Below, piece after piece: positions 7,595-15,885 of a DNA stretch of 33,806 bases. Each line of letters starts with the position of its first letter. Position 1 is the stretch's first letter. The position numbers were made by a program, and so were the translations under genes. The notes under the pieces are model-generated. The model saw only the letters and a list, made by a program, of their open reading frames with translations, was not told where the DNA came from and did no database searches. Source of the DNA: Candidatus Gastranaerophilales bacterium (GTDB lineage Bacteria > Cyanobacteriota > Vampirovibrionia > Gastranaerophilales > JANQFW01); assembly GCA_028280605.1 (NCBI GenBank), contig JANQLL010000010.1, positions 1 to 33,806 on the forward strand, in the 5' to 3' direction.

Positions 7595-7623
7595 CTCTAA
7601 AATACTTTTCAGATTATTTAATC
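7595..7623 (+). repeat. Dispersed repeat A, pilin-upstream copy
   Basis: A 29-base segment starting CTCTAAAATACTTTTCAGAT matches 33338-33366 at 28 of 29 positions. Here it lies 22 bases before the prepilin ATG at 7646. At 33338 it lies before the partial gene at 33456 and next to repeat B. It may be a shared promoter or control site, or part of a short mobile repeat. Confidence 0.75.
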
Positions 7624-7645
7624 ACGAATATTTAAGGAAAATTTT

Positions 7646-8287
7646 ATGCATCTGAAGAAAAAGACTAAACATTGTAAAGGCTTCACTCTTGCTGAAGTGT
7701 GTATGGTACTTGGAATTGCAGGTGTATTGATGGCACTATTAATACCAGCATTAATGAATACAACACAAGATGACCTGTTTAGGATTAAATACAAGCAAGC
7801 ATACTCTCATGCTTCTCAGGTATGGCTAAGGTTATTTTCGCAAAATCAAATTATGGAAAGAGCCCGTTTAACACATAATGCAGCAAATAATGACCATTTT
7901 AATAGATTTAGACTGCAATTTTTAAGAGTAAGAGACTGCACCGCTAATAACAATAGTAATTGTTGGTCAAATGATGGTGAAACACTAGATGGAGGAATTC
8001 CAACCAGTGATGCCATGGCATTTATAGACAATTCAGGAACTGCTTGGAGTCGTATGTGTAATGATGACACCTGTAACGGATTTATATTAATTGATGTTAA
8101 TGCTTTTGATGGTCCTAATAGATATGGAACTGACAGATTTATAATAGTTGCTTCTAATAATTTAGATGTTGGTTATGAAAATGAAACCCAAACACCATCT
8201 AAAGTAATGCCTATCCCAAATGTTGATCCAGTCAATAATCAGTTATGCCCTTCAGGCAATTGTGAATATACATCAATATTAGAATAA
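7646..8287 (+). CDS. Type IV prepilin-like protein (pilin/pseudopilin)
   Basis: 213 residues. A short basic leader (MHLKKKTKHCKG) ends at the prepilin peptidase site G|FTLAEV. A hydrophobic helix follows (about 13-36, VCMVLGIAGVLMALLIPALM). The Glu at mature position 5 is present. The mature C-terminal domain carries several Cys (DCTANNNSNCW, MCNDDTCNG, CPSGNC) that could form disulfides. It would be processed by a prepilin peptidase such as the one at 30852-31895 and assembled into a pilus or pseudopilus. AAGGAA precedes the ATG. It probably shares an operon with the next prepilin, 21 bases downstream. Whether it is a major or minor pilin cannot be told. Confidence 0.88.
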   Translation: MHLKKKTKHCKGFTLAEVCMVLGIAGVLMALLIPALMNTTQDDLFRIKYKQAYSHASQVWLRLFSQNQIMERARLTHNAANNDHFNRFRLQFLRVRDCTANNNSNCWSNDGETLDGGIPTSDAMAFIDNSGTAWSRMCNDDTCNGFILIDVNAFDGPNRYGTDRFIIVASNNLDVGYENETQTPSKVMPIPNVDPVNNQLCPSGNCEYTSILE

Positions 8288-8308
8288 CTTGTAAAATAGG
8301 AGATAAAA

Positions 8309-8848
8309 ATGAAAAAAGGTTTTAGTTTAGCAGAATTAATGATTGCTATGGTTGTTGCAGGAACAATTGCTGCTCTCACAATACCGGTTTTAATGGGGGG
8401 TGTACAAAATAACTATGACGTTCTTTATAAAGCAGCCTTTAGGACAGTAGAACAAGTAGTTCATGAGCAGACAAATGATTTGTCTGAATTCCCTAATGGT
8501 CTGTTAGATAATGATGTGGTAAGTGGAAATAATCATTTCTGTCAAGATTTTAGAACAAGAATAAATACCCTTGATGGAGTTGCCAATCTTGCAAATTGCG
8601 ACGGCACAAATTCTGCAATTCCAGGCAGCCCTAATTTTGTAACAACAAATGGAATGAGATGGTATGGAGTTGAAGATGCATTTACAGGTGGAACTCCAAG
8701 TATAACAATTAGTGTTGATGTAGATGGCGCTAGCAGAGGTCCTAATACAAGAGGTGCAGCAAATAGCGATATATTTGATATAATAATTTTTGAAACAGGT
8801 AGAATAACAGCCCCTGCAGGAGCTGAAACAACTTTTTTAACCCAATAA
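8309..8848 (+). CDS. Type IV prepilin-like protein
   Basis: 179 residues with a very short leader, MKKG|FSLAEL, and the hydrophobic helix MIAMVVAGTIAALTIPVLMGG (about 11-31) typical of this pseudopilin class. AGGAGA lies 6 bases before ATG. The mature part has two Cys (HFCQ and ANCDG) and a Gly- and Asn-rich C-terminus. It follows the related prepilin at 7646-8287 and is likely co-transcribed. Its last 12 bases overlap the end of the converging GspE-like gene, and no terminator separates them. Confidence 0.88.
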   Translation: MKKGFSLAELMIAMVVAGTIAALTIPVLMGGVQNNYDVLYKAAFRTVEQVVHEQTNDLSEFPNGLLDNDVVSGNNHFCQDFRTRINTLDGVANLANCDGTNSAIPGSPNFVTTNGMRWYGVEDAFTGGTPSITISVDVDGASRGPNTRGAANSDIFDIIIFETGRITAPAGAETTFLTQ

Positions 8849-10246
8849 TTTATTTTTCATAACTTCGATTTTATTGTTTTCAACAAAAATTATACACAAC
8901 ACCAGTTCTTTGATATTATCAAAAGCTGGTGTTTCAAGTTTTTTAAGAAATTTTTGTTTGTTTTCAACAGTATATTCTGTTAATACAATTTTACCTGTAT
9001 TAGCAAAAGAATAAATAAAATCCAATCCGTCTTTGTCAAATATTTCTTCAAAATAAATAACATCAGGAGATTGAAAATAAATATGTTTTATTGCTTTACT
9101 AAAGTCAAAACCTGCTTTTTCTTTTAATTGGCACTGGTTTATATTAGGTAAAATATACTTTATGACAGACTCTACCGTCATTATGTTTTTATTTTTATTC
9201 TGTAAATATTCTAATAATGAATAAATTATAGAAGTCTTACCGCTCAAGCTTTCACCGCAAACAAGAATTACACCTTCTTTTCCTAAACAACTTTTTATAC
9301 AGTTTAAAGAAGATTTATCCAATTTAAATTCATCAATATTCATAGGTGGCCTGTATAACTTAAGAGAAAAACGCTCTCCTTTTATTGTTGGAAATGATGC
9401 AACTACTATATTTAAATATTTATCCTGTTCTTCTTGCTCCAGATTTATTTTGAATGTTCCCAATTGTGGTATATCAACAATAGACGGATCTAACTCGGAA
9501 ACTTTTTTTAAATTTGAAATAAAAGTAGATTTTAATAATACAGGTATACTTCCGGTATCTGTATATTGTTTAAGCTGTTTAAACTTAACAACCATATTAT
9601 CTGTATCATTTTCAAGAAACACTTCTTCCACATTTTCCCGATATGCCTGATAAATTATTGCATATAAAAGTTCTTCGGGTTTAATATTATTTTTATTATT
9701 TAATAAATCTTGCCAAATAAAATTTTCTTTATCATAAATATTATCACTATCAATGTTATCCGCATAAACGTCTTCACTAGAAATATATAAAGGATCATCC
9801 ATATTATAATGAAACTGTATTGCTGTTGATATGTTTCTTTCTGAACAAAGAACGGGCTCTATTTTATAATCTGCACCTTCTAACAAGTTATTAAACAGAA
9901 AAAGATTTAAAGGATCAGTCATTGCAACAGTTAAAACATCTTCTATTCTAAAAAGAGGAATTATTTTATAATTAATAGCATCTTGCTTATCAATATATTT
10001 CAAACAATTAGGGTCCAATTTATAATCATCAAGATTTACACAAGGAATACGCAACTTTGACTCGATAAACTCAAGCAGAGCGTCTTCAGAAATAAGTTTT
10101 TGGTCAATTAAGATTTGAACTAAAGATTTATTTTGTATTTGCGCTATATTTTCTGCTTTTGTCAAATCTTCATAACTGATAAGGTTGCCTCTTACCAAGT
10201 CATATTTTAGTTTTTCAAAGGTTTTGTTTGTAATTGTTTCCTGCAT
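8837..10246 (-). CDS. Degenerate GspE/PilB-like ATPase
   Basis: 469 residues, shorter than typical GspE/PilB. An N-terminal MshEN-like domain (about 15-150) precedes a T2SS_E ATPase domain (about 190-465). Walker A is kept as GESLSGKT (331-338). Other hallmarks are altered. The Asp box reads MTVESVIKYIL instead of T-x-E-D-P-V-E. The conserved Arg-rich segment before Walker B is IKHIYFQSPD. Walker B reads DVIYFEEIFDKD. The His box TGHLVxxTLH is TGKIVLTEYTV, with the His lost. The tetra-Cys zinc insert is absent. It may bind ATP but hydrolyse it poorly, so a regulatory or c-di-GMP-sensing role through the MshEN domain is possible. It is third in an operon after a kinase and a response regulator, 15 bases behind the latter. 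Confidence 0.82.
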   Translation of the reverse strand: MQETITNKTFEKLKYDLVRGNLISYEDLTKAENIAQIQNKSLVQILIDQKLISEDALLEFIESKLRIPCVNLDDYKLDPNCLKYIDKQDAINYKIIPLFRIEDVLTVAMTDPLNLFLFNNLLEGADYKIEPVLCSERNISTAIQFHYNMDDPLYISSEDVYADNIDSDNIYDKENFIWQDLLNNKNNIKPEELLYAIIYQAYRENVEEVFLENDTDNMVVKFKQLKQYTDTGSIPVLLKSTFISNLKKVSELDPSIVDIPQLGTFKINLEQEEQDKYLNIVVASFPTIKGERFSLKLYRPPMNIDEFKLDKSSLNCIKSCLGKEGVILVCGESLSGKTSIIYSLLEYLQNKNKNIMTVESVIKYILPNINQCQLKEKAGFDFSKAIKHIYFQSPDVIYFEEIFDKDGLDFIYSFANTGKIVLTEYTVENKQKFLKKLETPAFDNIKELVLCIIFVENNKIEVMKNKLLG

Positions 10247-10261
10247 TATAACTCTCTTTTT

Positions 10262-10624
10262 CTACTTTAAATACTTTTTCACCAGTTCAAGCAAGTTATC
10301 TATATTAAAAGGCTTTGTCACATATTCATCTGCCCCGGTTTCCTCGCCTATTTCTTTGTCTTCTTGCTGTGACCTTGCTGTTAACATTATTATAGGTATA
10401 TTTTCATATTTTTTATCAAATTTTAAAAGCCTGCAAATCTTATAGCCGTTTATTTTAGGCATCATTACATCGAGCAAAATCAAGTCAGGATTCTCATTTT
10501 TTGCTTTATTTAGCGCATCTTCTCCATCATAAGCCAATACACATTCATACCCCTCATTTTCCAGAATAAATTCAAGAGTTTCAACAATATCTTGTTCATC
10601 ATCAGCAACTAATATTTTACTCAT
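10262..10624 (-). CDS. Single-domain response regulator (CheY-like)
   Basis: 120 residues that make up one receiver domain and no output domain. The acidic pair is D8/D9 (VADDE), the phospho-acceptor is D52 (ILLDVMMP), the switch Thr is T82 (MLTAR) and the Lys is K104 (VTKPF). It lies 12 bases after the sensor kinase gene, whose product probably phosphorylates it, and 15 bases before the GspE-like gene. With no DNA-binding domain, it should act by protein contact, plausibly on the GspE-like protein or the pilus machinery. That target is inferred from operon order. Confidence 0.93.
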   Translation of the reverse strand: MSKILVADDEQDIVETLEFILENEGYECVLAYDGEDALNKAKNENPDLILLDVMMPKINGYKICRLLKFDKKYENIPIIMLTARSQQEDKEIGEETGADEYVTKPFNIDNLLELVKKYLK

Positions 10625-10636
10625 ATTATCCTCTTT

Positions 10637-12697
10637 TTAACTCAAACCGATAAGCGGTTCCTTAGTAAAATCTAATAACTCTTCACTGGTTATACCATCT
10701 TCAGGATAAACAGCTATCCCCATTTCATAACTATCACCTTCCAAATGTTTCTTCAAAATTTCTATAGTTTTATTTATGTCCGGTTTAACAACATTCTTTA
10801 TTATTAATTTTATATCATTTTTATCTGTAAATATTTTTATTTTTTTATCTTTTTCAAAAATATCTGTTAAGTTCTCTTTTAAATTATCTATATTTAAGCC
10901 TAAACGATCTGAAATATTGAAAATATTTATCAAAACAAAATTTGTATGGTTATATTTTGAATATTTTAACTCATTATCCAACTCCAGCAAAAATTTATTG
11001 TCTGTAGAAGCTACTGGAAGAATAAAAGAAAATTTACTGCCTTTATTAATCTCGCTCTGCGTCCAAATAATTCCTCTATGAGCTTCTATTAACTGCTTTA
11101 CAATAGGCAATCCCAGACCAGTTCCGCCAACTTTTCTGCTTAAAGAGCTTTCTATCTGGTGGAACTTGTCAAAGATCTTGGGTATATCTCTTTCTTTTAT
11201 TCCTACCCCAGTATCTCTTATTGTAATTTTTATATAATTATCTTTTAATAACTTATCAAACTTTATATCCTGAAATTTAAATATATCTTTTTTAAGATGT
11301 TTAAAATTTATAACCTCTGCAAAAATATAAACCTGCCCATTTTCAGGTGTAAATTTAATAGCATTTGATACCAAATTAGATAAAATTTGCTCAATTTTGC
11401 CTGTATCTGCATAAATTTTAGGTAAATTATCATCAGATTTTACTGACATATTTATATTTTTTTCTTCAGCTAAAGACTCAAAAGTAGACTTGGCAAAATC
11501 TATAACCTCTTCTATATTAGATTCTTCAAATAAATATTCCATTTTACCAGCTTCAATTTTTGATAAATCTAATAAGTCATTTATAATACGAGATAGTCTT
11601 TTTACATTTCTACTTGCCATACTTAAAAACTTACTTTGATTTTTGTTTATCTCGCCGGTTTTACCGCTTAGCATTATATCAAGCGAATTTTTCATAGATG
11701 TTAAAGGCGTTCTCAACTCATGCGAAACAATAGAAATAAATTCTGACTTTAATTTTTCGAGTTTTTCCAGCTTGGCATTTGTTTTTGTTATTTCTTCGTA
11801 TAAAATAGCACTCTCTAAAGGCATAGCTACTTGTTTTACAACTGTATGAAAACAAGTTGAATCTTCACCCGTAAACTCTATATCCCTTAAAATTTCAACT
11901 GTCCCGAAAAACTTATCAGAAGTGTTTATAGGAGAAAAAAGGTAATCATACTCTAATACATTTAAATCAAGCTCTTTCTCTTCTGTTTTATGATATTTTT
12001 CTATGCTTACATTATCTATAGACAGTTCAAAGGGTAACTTTTTCCCTTCAAAGTAATTTTTATATCCTATAACTGCCCTTATTTTTAAAGCTTGCTCAAG
12101 TCTTTCACTTATAGGATAAGTTGAATTGATTATTAAACTTGCGTCTTCAGGCCCATTTAAAATTAAAGCAAAACACAGGGAGAAATTTAAACTCTTTTCC
12201 AACCCTGTATTCATTATATTTATTAACTTTGCCTTATTTAAGGTTCCTGCTAATTGAGAGCTTATATTAAACAAAACATTTAATTGGTATAAACTTTTTG
12301 CCAATTCATTATTATTAGTATATAAAATATCTAAAAGTTTTTTTATTCTTAAATGAGCATTAATAGTTGCTATTAAAATATTGTTATCAAACGGCTTAGC
12401 TACATAACCGTCTGCCCCAACCAACATATCAGAAGAGTAGCAGTCTTTTGAAGCAAGACAAATAATCTGCAAGTCACTTGTTTCGTTTTGTAATTTTAAT
12501 TTCTGACAGATATTTGTTTTATTTTTAGCTACATTATCAATATCAATAAGCGCAATATCCGGCAAATATAGACTAGCAGCTTTAAATATCTCTTTTTCAT
12601 CAGAAACAACAATAATATCATGCCCAATATCTTCTAATAAGCTTATTAAGCCCTTATCCAGAAGTTTTTCATCCTGTACTATCAATATATTGGACAT
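10637..12697 (-). CDS. Hybrid sensor histidine kinase: receiver, GAF-like, HisKA, HATPase, degenerate GGDEF
   Basis: 686 residues, no membrane segments. The N-terminal receiver (1-118) has D52 (ALIDID) and K101 (VAKPF), but VQDE replaces the usual double Asp. A GAF-like region spans about 135-300. HisKA has the phospho-acceptor H326 (SHELRTPL). HATPase_c has the N box at N441-N445, G1 DTGVGI (495-500) and G2 GGTGLGL (524-530). The C-terminal ~110 residues (about 585-686), ending GIAVYPEDGITSEELL, resemble a GGDEF domain whose GGDEF motif is gone. The soluble kinase probably receives signals through its own receiver and GAF domains and passes phosphate to the adjacent regulator. It is first in the operon kinase-regulator-GspE-like. 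Confidence 0.9.
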   Translation of the reverse strand: MSNILIVQDEKLLDKGLISLLEDIGHDIIVVSDEKEIFKAASLYLPDIALIDIDNVAKNKTNICQKLKLQNETSDLQIICLASKDCYSSDMLVGADGYVAKPFDNNILIATINAHLRIKKLLDILYTNNNELAKSLYQLNVLFNISSQLAGTLNKAKLINIMNTGLEKSLNFSLCFALILNGPEDASLIINSTYPISERLEQALKIRAVIGYKNYFEGKKLPFELSIDNVSIEKYHKTEEKELDLNVLEYDYLFSPINTSDKFFGTVEILRDIEFTGEDSTCFHTVVKQVAMPLESAILYEEITKTNAKLEKLEKLKSEFISIVSHELRTPLTSMKNSLDIMLSGKTGEINKNQSKFLSMASRNVKRLSRIINDLLDLSKIEAGKMEYLFEESNIEEVIDFAKSTFESLAEEKNINMSVKSDDNLPKIYADTGKIEQILSNLVSNAIKFTPENGQVYIFAEVINFKHLKKDIFKFQDIKFDKLLKDNYIKITIRDTGVGIKERDIPKIFDKFHQIESSLSRKVGGTGLGLPIVKQLIEAHRGIIWTQSEINKGSKFSFILPVASTDNKFLLELDNELKYSKYNHTNFVLINIFNISDRLGLNIDNLKENLTDIFEKDKKIKIFTDKNDIKLIIKNVVKPDINKTIEILKKHLEGDSYEMGIAVYPEDGITSEELLDFTKEPLIGLS

Positions 12698-12758
12698 CTA
12701 AGTTATTCCTGATACTCACTACTATTTATAATTATTTCAAATTTATTATAATTTTACA

Positions 12759-12787
12759 AATATGTATATTTCCTAAATACACATATT
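12759..12787. repeat. 13-bp inverted repeat between two minus-strand operons
   Basis: AATATGTATATTT (12759-12771) and AAATACACATATT (12775-12787) pair at 12 of 13 positions, the remaining pair being G-T, around a 3-base loop. It lies between the end of the 12812-13438 gene and the start of the kinase gene. There is no clean T run, so it may be a weak terminator for the upstream cassette or an operator for the kinase operon. Confidence 0.5.
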
Positions 12788-12811
12788 AAAAATTAACTCA
12801 TTCTATTTATA

Positions 12812-13438
12812 TTATAACGAATTAAATTCCTCTTTTATTTGATCTTCCAATTTTTTTATATAGTCTTTAGACCAAATTTTTTTATTATCAAAGCTAACAG
12901 TATAATAGCATCTGGCAAATTTCTGTATAGCATATTCTCTAAACGGAGATGAAAGCTGCAAAATTTTATATGATGCTTTCGGACAATTCTCCAGTGCAAT
13001 CGAATATACTAATGTTAAATCAGCTACCAATGGAGTTTGGATACCATACTCTTCGCATTCAGGAAAAAAAAGATTCTTTTCACTTTTTTTTATTATATTA
13101 TCAATTTGATTTTTTATACTTTTACTCTCTTTACCAACTTCTATAAATTCTTTTAAAGGATAAACCGCAACAAAACAAAGAAAAGGTATAGGCTTTCTGT
13201 TTTCCTCATCTACCAAGTGACAAGTTCTATTTACTAAAAACCAATAAGGGATATCCTTTGTTGGTAAAGCATCTTGTTTAAATTCACTTGAAGGATATAT
13301 ATCCCCCTGCCATCTACTATCAAAATTTCTTTTAACATAAAAAGCAGGTGGTAAACATTCATCAACTTTAAATTTTATATTACCAACCTCTTTTTTTAGA
13401 GGCTTTATAATATAATTCATCAATTTCATCAACATCAT
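12812..13438 (-). CDS. Unknown protein, third gene of the TIGR04255-like cassette
   Basis: 208 residues as drawn; starting at the Met 18 bases downstream (13420, MNYIIKPLKK) gives 202 and is equally possible. No ribosome binding site decides it. The frame overlaps the end of the preceding gene by 59 bases (41 with the later start), which suggests tight coupling. The protein is soluble and mixed alpha/beta in look, with runs such as IPYWFLVNRTCHLVDEENRK and FLCFVAVYPLKEFIEVG and a charged C-terminus. I recognise no family or catalytic motif. It is the last gene of the cassette TIGR04255-like, 106-residue protein, this protein. Confidence 0.72.
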   Translation of the reverse strand: MMLMKLMNYIIKPLKKEVGNIKFKVDECLPPAFYVKRNFDSRWQGDIYPSSEFKQDALPTKDIPYWFLVNRTCHLVDEENRKPIPFLCFVAVYPLKEFIEVGKESKSIKNQIDNIIKKSEKNLFFPECEEYGIQTPLVADLTLVYSIALENCPKASYKILQLSSPFREYAIQKFARCYYTVSFDNKKIWSKDYIKKLEDQIKEEFNSL

Positions 13439-13700
13439 ATAGTTCTTCTAAATTCTCATAGTCGGAATATCTAGGAATTTTTTCCCATTTTTCTTTTATT
13501 GTAGTTGTAATATTTGTAGCTTTAACCAACTCTTTTCCTAAAATTAAATTACTACAAGAGGAGGCTGTCGCATTAGCTTGAATAAAACCAATGGTAATAT
13601 TTGACTCTATATTAGAACAATCGCCCTTTTCCCATTTAATTTTATCTAAAGGGTTTCTAAATTTTAAACTATTTAAATCTAAACATAAAGTTGTATTCAT
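13380..13700 (-). CDS. Unknown small protein, middle gene of the TIGR04255-like cassette
   Basis: 106 residues, no recognised family. The N-terminal half contains a Ser/Thr/Asn-rich stretch (about 30-70, ATASSCSNLILGKELV). The C-terminal part is acidic (YDVDEIDELYY). It begins 3 bases after the stop of the TIGR04255-like gene and overlaps the next gene, so the three are one transcription unit. The small size and position between two larger proteins could suit an adaptor or inhibitor, but that is speculation. Confidence 0.7.
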   Translation of the reverse strand: MNTTLCLDLNSLKFRNPLDKIKWEKGDCSNIESNITIGFIQANATASSCSNLILGKELVKATNITTTIKEKWEKIPRYSDYENLEELYDVDEIDELYYKASKKRGW

Positions 13701-13703
13701 CTA

Positions 13704-14543
13704 TTATGCCTCCATCAGTTCTATCATTTTATCTTCGATAGCCCACATAAATAAATTAAAATGAGTATCATTTAAAGAAGCTAATTTTGTTTGAATAACT
13801 TCTTTAAAATTTGTTTTCTCTGTGTCAACTAAGTCAAAATCAAAATTTACTTCATAAGCCTTTGGGGTTTCCAGTTTAGAAATGCTAAATTTTAAAACTG
13901 ATAAAAGATTATCTTTTTCTAAAATAGTTACTTCTTCGTGAACCTTTAAAGAGTCAGGAGATATTAAGCCAGACTTAATATTCGCAAATATTGCAGAGTT
14001 AAAAAGGGAGCAAGCCTCTTTAAAAGATTCTACAGGCTCTATTTTTATAGAATTAATTTTTCTTAATCCAACTTTATTTACTTCAAAACTATTAATATCT
14101 GATTCCAGTATTTCCTTGATTTTTTCAACTATCTCTTTAAAGTCATCAAATCCTTTATACGAAAAATCAGAAAAAATCACCTTATTGGCTACTATCTGTA
14201 TTTCTTTATGAGGTTTTTGACTTTTAAATAGCAAGCCTATAGGTTTATTAACTGATTGTATTACTTTATGCTCTAAAGAGTCTCTATCTGGGTCAATTTC
14301 CATTTTAAAGTTAGTTTGATTAACTTTTATCGATTCTGTAAAACCTAGCTTTTCAAAAGCCTTTTTCAACTCTTCTTCTTTTGAAAAAGCAATTTCTGCA
14401 GTTAATCCTATCAACCCAACTTCTATATGCACACTTTTTAAAAAATGCTTTGAAAAACATTTTCTTTCTACATATTCAAGATTATGAAATAATGGATTTT
14501 TCATTCTATAACAATTTTCCATAAATAAATTTACTTTAAGCAT
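13704..14543 (-). CDS. TIGR04255-like family protein
   Basis: Up to 279 residues. It matches the sporadically distributed TIGR04255 pattern as I recall it: an N-terminal KNPLFHNLEYV stretch, a central strand-loop NKVGLRKINSIKI (about 157-169) like the family's G-L-R-Y-I-N signature, and a C-terminal LNDTHFNLFMWAIEDKMIE (about 257-275) like its LH-x-x-x-x-x-F-x-x-x-I-T end. The biochemical role of the family is not known to me. On the minus strand TATAAT lies at 14549-14554, so transcription would begin near the ATG at 14543. Translation is then leaderless or starts at Met 8 (14522) or Met 14 (14504). It heads a three-gene operon. Confidence 0.72.
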   Translation of the reverse strand: MLKVNLFMENCYRMKNPLFHNLEYVERKCFSKHFLKSVHIEVGLIGLTAEIAFSKEEELKKAFEKLGFTESIKVNQTNFKMEIDPDRDSLEHKVIQSVNKPIGLLFKSQKPHKEIQIVANKVIFSDFSYKGFDDFKEIVEKIKEILESDINSFEVNKVGLRKINSIKIEPVESFKEACSLFNSAIFANIKSGLISPDSLKVHEEVTILEKDNLLSVLKFSISKLETPKAYEVNFDFDLVDTEKTNFKEVIQTKLASLNDTHFNLFMWAIEDKMIELMEA

Positions 14544-14591
14544 AAAATATTATATCATAACTTTTTAAATTTTGTATAATATAAAAAAACA

Positions 14592-15095
14592 TTAGCTCTT
14601 TAAATCTTTCTCAAGATCCAGTATTTTAGCTAACGATTGTGTATCACCCTTTAATTTAAAAAATTCGCCAAATTTTGGAGTAGTTCTGATTATATAAAAT
14701 CTTTGTTTTTTGTCTCTTTTTCGCTCAATTAGGCCTTTATCCATAAGATCTTTGACATGGTCTCGTACAACTTGCCCTCGCAGCTCAATAAGCTTTGATT
14801 GCCTAATAGGCTCTTTTACCGCAATTATTGACAAAGTTTTTAAATGAGACGGCTTCATTTCTATTGGAACAAGTTTTTCAACAATATCTATATAATCCTG
14901 TCTAACTTGTAAAATATAACCGTCTTCATCATCAATTTCCAAAGCAGAATCCCTTGAAGAGTAATCCATAATTAAATCAAGCATTGTTGATTCAACTTCA
15001 TCAGGATCTTCTCCAAGTATGCCGGAAATCTCTTTTATTGTCATAGCCGTTGAGGTGATAAATAAAACAGCCTCAATTCTTGATTTTAAAGACAT
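14592..15095 (-). CDS. scpB: Segregation and condensation protein B
   Basis: 167 residues with two winged-helix domains. The opening LKSRIEAVLFITSTAMTIKE (about 3-22) and the later LKTLSIIAVKEPIRQSKLIE with LRGQVVRDHVKDLMDKGLIE (about 85-125) match the family, and IIRTTPKFGEFF matches the Y-x-T-T-x-x-F-x-x-x-F end. ScpB dimers bind ScpA in the SMC complex that compacts and segregates chromosomes. It lies 49 bases after scpA in the order smc-scpA-scpB. The alternative cyanobacterial-like spelling of several motifs does not change the identification. Confidence 0.92.
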   Translation of the reverse strand: MSLKSRIEAVLFITSTAMTIKEISGILGEDPDEVESTMLDLIMDYSSRDSALEIDDEDGYILQVRQDYIDIVEKLVPIEMKPSHLKTLSIIAVKEPIRQSKLIELRGQVVRDHVKDLMDKGLIERKRDKKQRFYIIRTTPKFGEFFKLKGDTQSLAKILDLEKDLKS

Positions 15096-15144
15096 ATTCC
15101 TCCCACAAGCAAATCAAGGTTTCTTTTAGTTCTATACTTTAAGT

Positions 15145-15885
15145 TTAGCCCACCTCTTGTACAATGTAAAGGTCAGAATAAAATTCTTCCTGAACCAGAT
15201 CAATCCGACTTCTTGCAGCTAAAAACAACAATGTAATATAAGTAGTAGCTTTATCCATACCTGTCTTATACAATTCGTTTATTTCAACTTTTTCATTAGA
15301 CTCAAGCAATCTTGTTAGTATATCGTGTAACTGGTCAATACTATCTTCAATATACTCATCATGAGCCATATCCAAAATATCATCAGCTGTAAAATTAGCA
15401 TAAGATCTTATATCTCGTTTATTTTTATCAGACTGTCTTTTTGATCTTTTCTTTTCTCTTTTTTCATAAAATTCAAGTTGCTCAATAAGATCTTTAAGAG
15501 TAATAACTCTTCTTTTATTTACTCTTACACTGGTTCTTCTGGCTAGAACATTATCTAAAGAAATAATATTTTTTTTATTAATATTTTCTTCCTGCTCAGG
15601 ATAAAAATCGTCATCCATCATTTCCATATCATCATAATCTTGAGTAAATTCATCTTGCTGCTCTGCTAAAGGATCAATGCCTTCTAAAATATCAGACTTT
15701 AAACGCAATAAAACCGCCGCAAAAAATAATGTTCTGCCGCTTAAGCGTAAGTTATTAGATTTAATTTCAACTAATTCTTTTAAAAATTTATCAGTAGCAT
15801 CTACAATATCAATATTCCAAGGATCAATTTTGCCGGATTTTGCCATATCTACAAGGATCTCAATACCGTCAAGGATATTATCCAT
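15145..15885 (-). CDS. scpA: Segregation and condensation protein A (kleisin)
   Basis: 246 residues. The N-terminal LDGIEILVDMAKSGKIDPWNIDI (about 5-27) and RTLFFAAVLLRLKSDILEG match the ScpA kleisin. An acidic linker (about 75-105, rich in Asp, Glu and Met) follows. The C-terminal winged helix includes VEINELYKTGMDKATTYITLLFLAARSRI (about 203-231). ScpA bridges the SMC heads and binds ScpB. The ATG lies inside the smc end (8-base overlap), so translation is coupled. Confidence 0.92.
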   Translation of the reverse strand: MDNILDGIEILVDMAKSGKIDPWNIDIVDATDKFLKELVEIKSNNLRLSGRTLFFAAVLLRLKSDILEGIDPLAEQQDEFTQDYDDMEMMDDDFYPEQEENINKKNIISLDNVLARRTSVRVNKRRVITLKDLIEQLEFYEKREKKRSKRQSDKNKRDIRSYANFTADDILDMAHDEYIEDSIDQLHDILTRLLESNEKVEINELYKTGMDKATTYITLLFLAARSRIDLVQEEFYSDLYIVQEVG

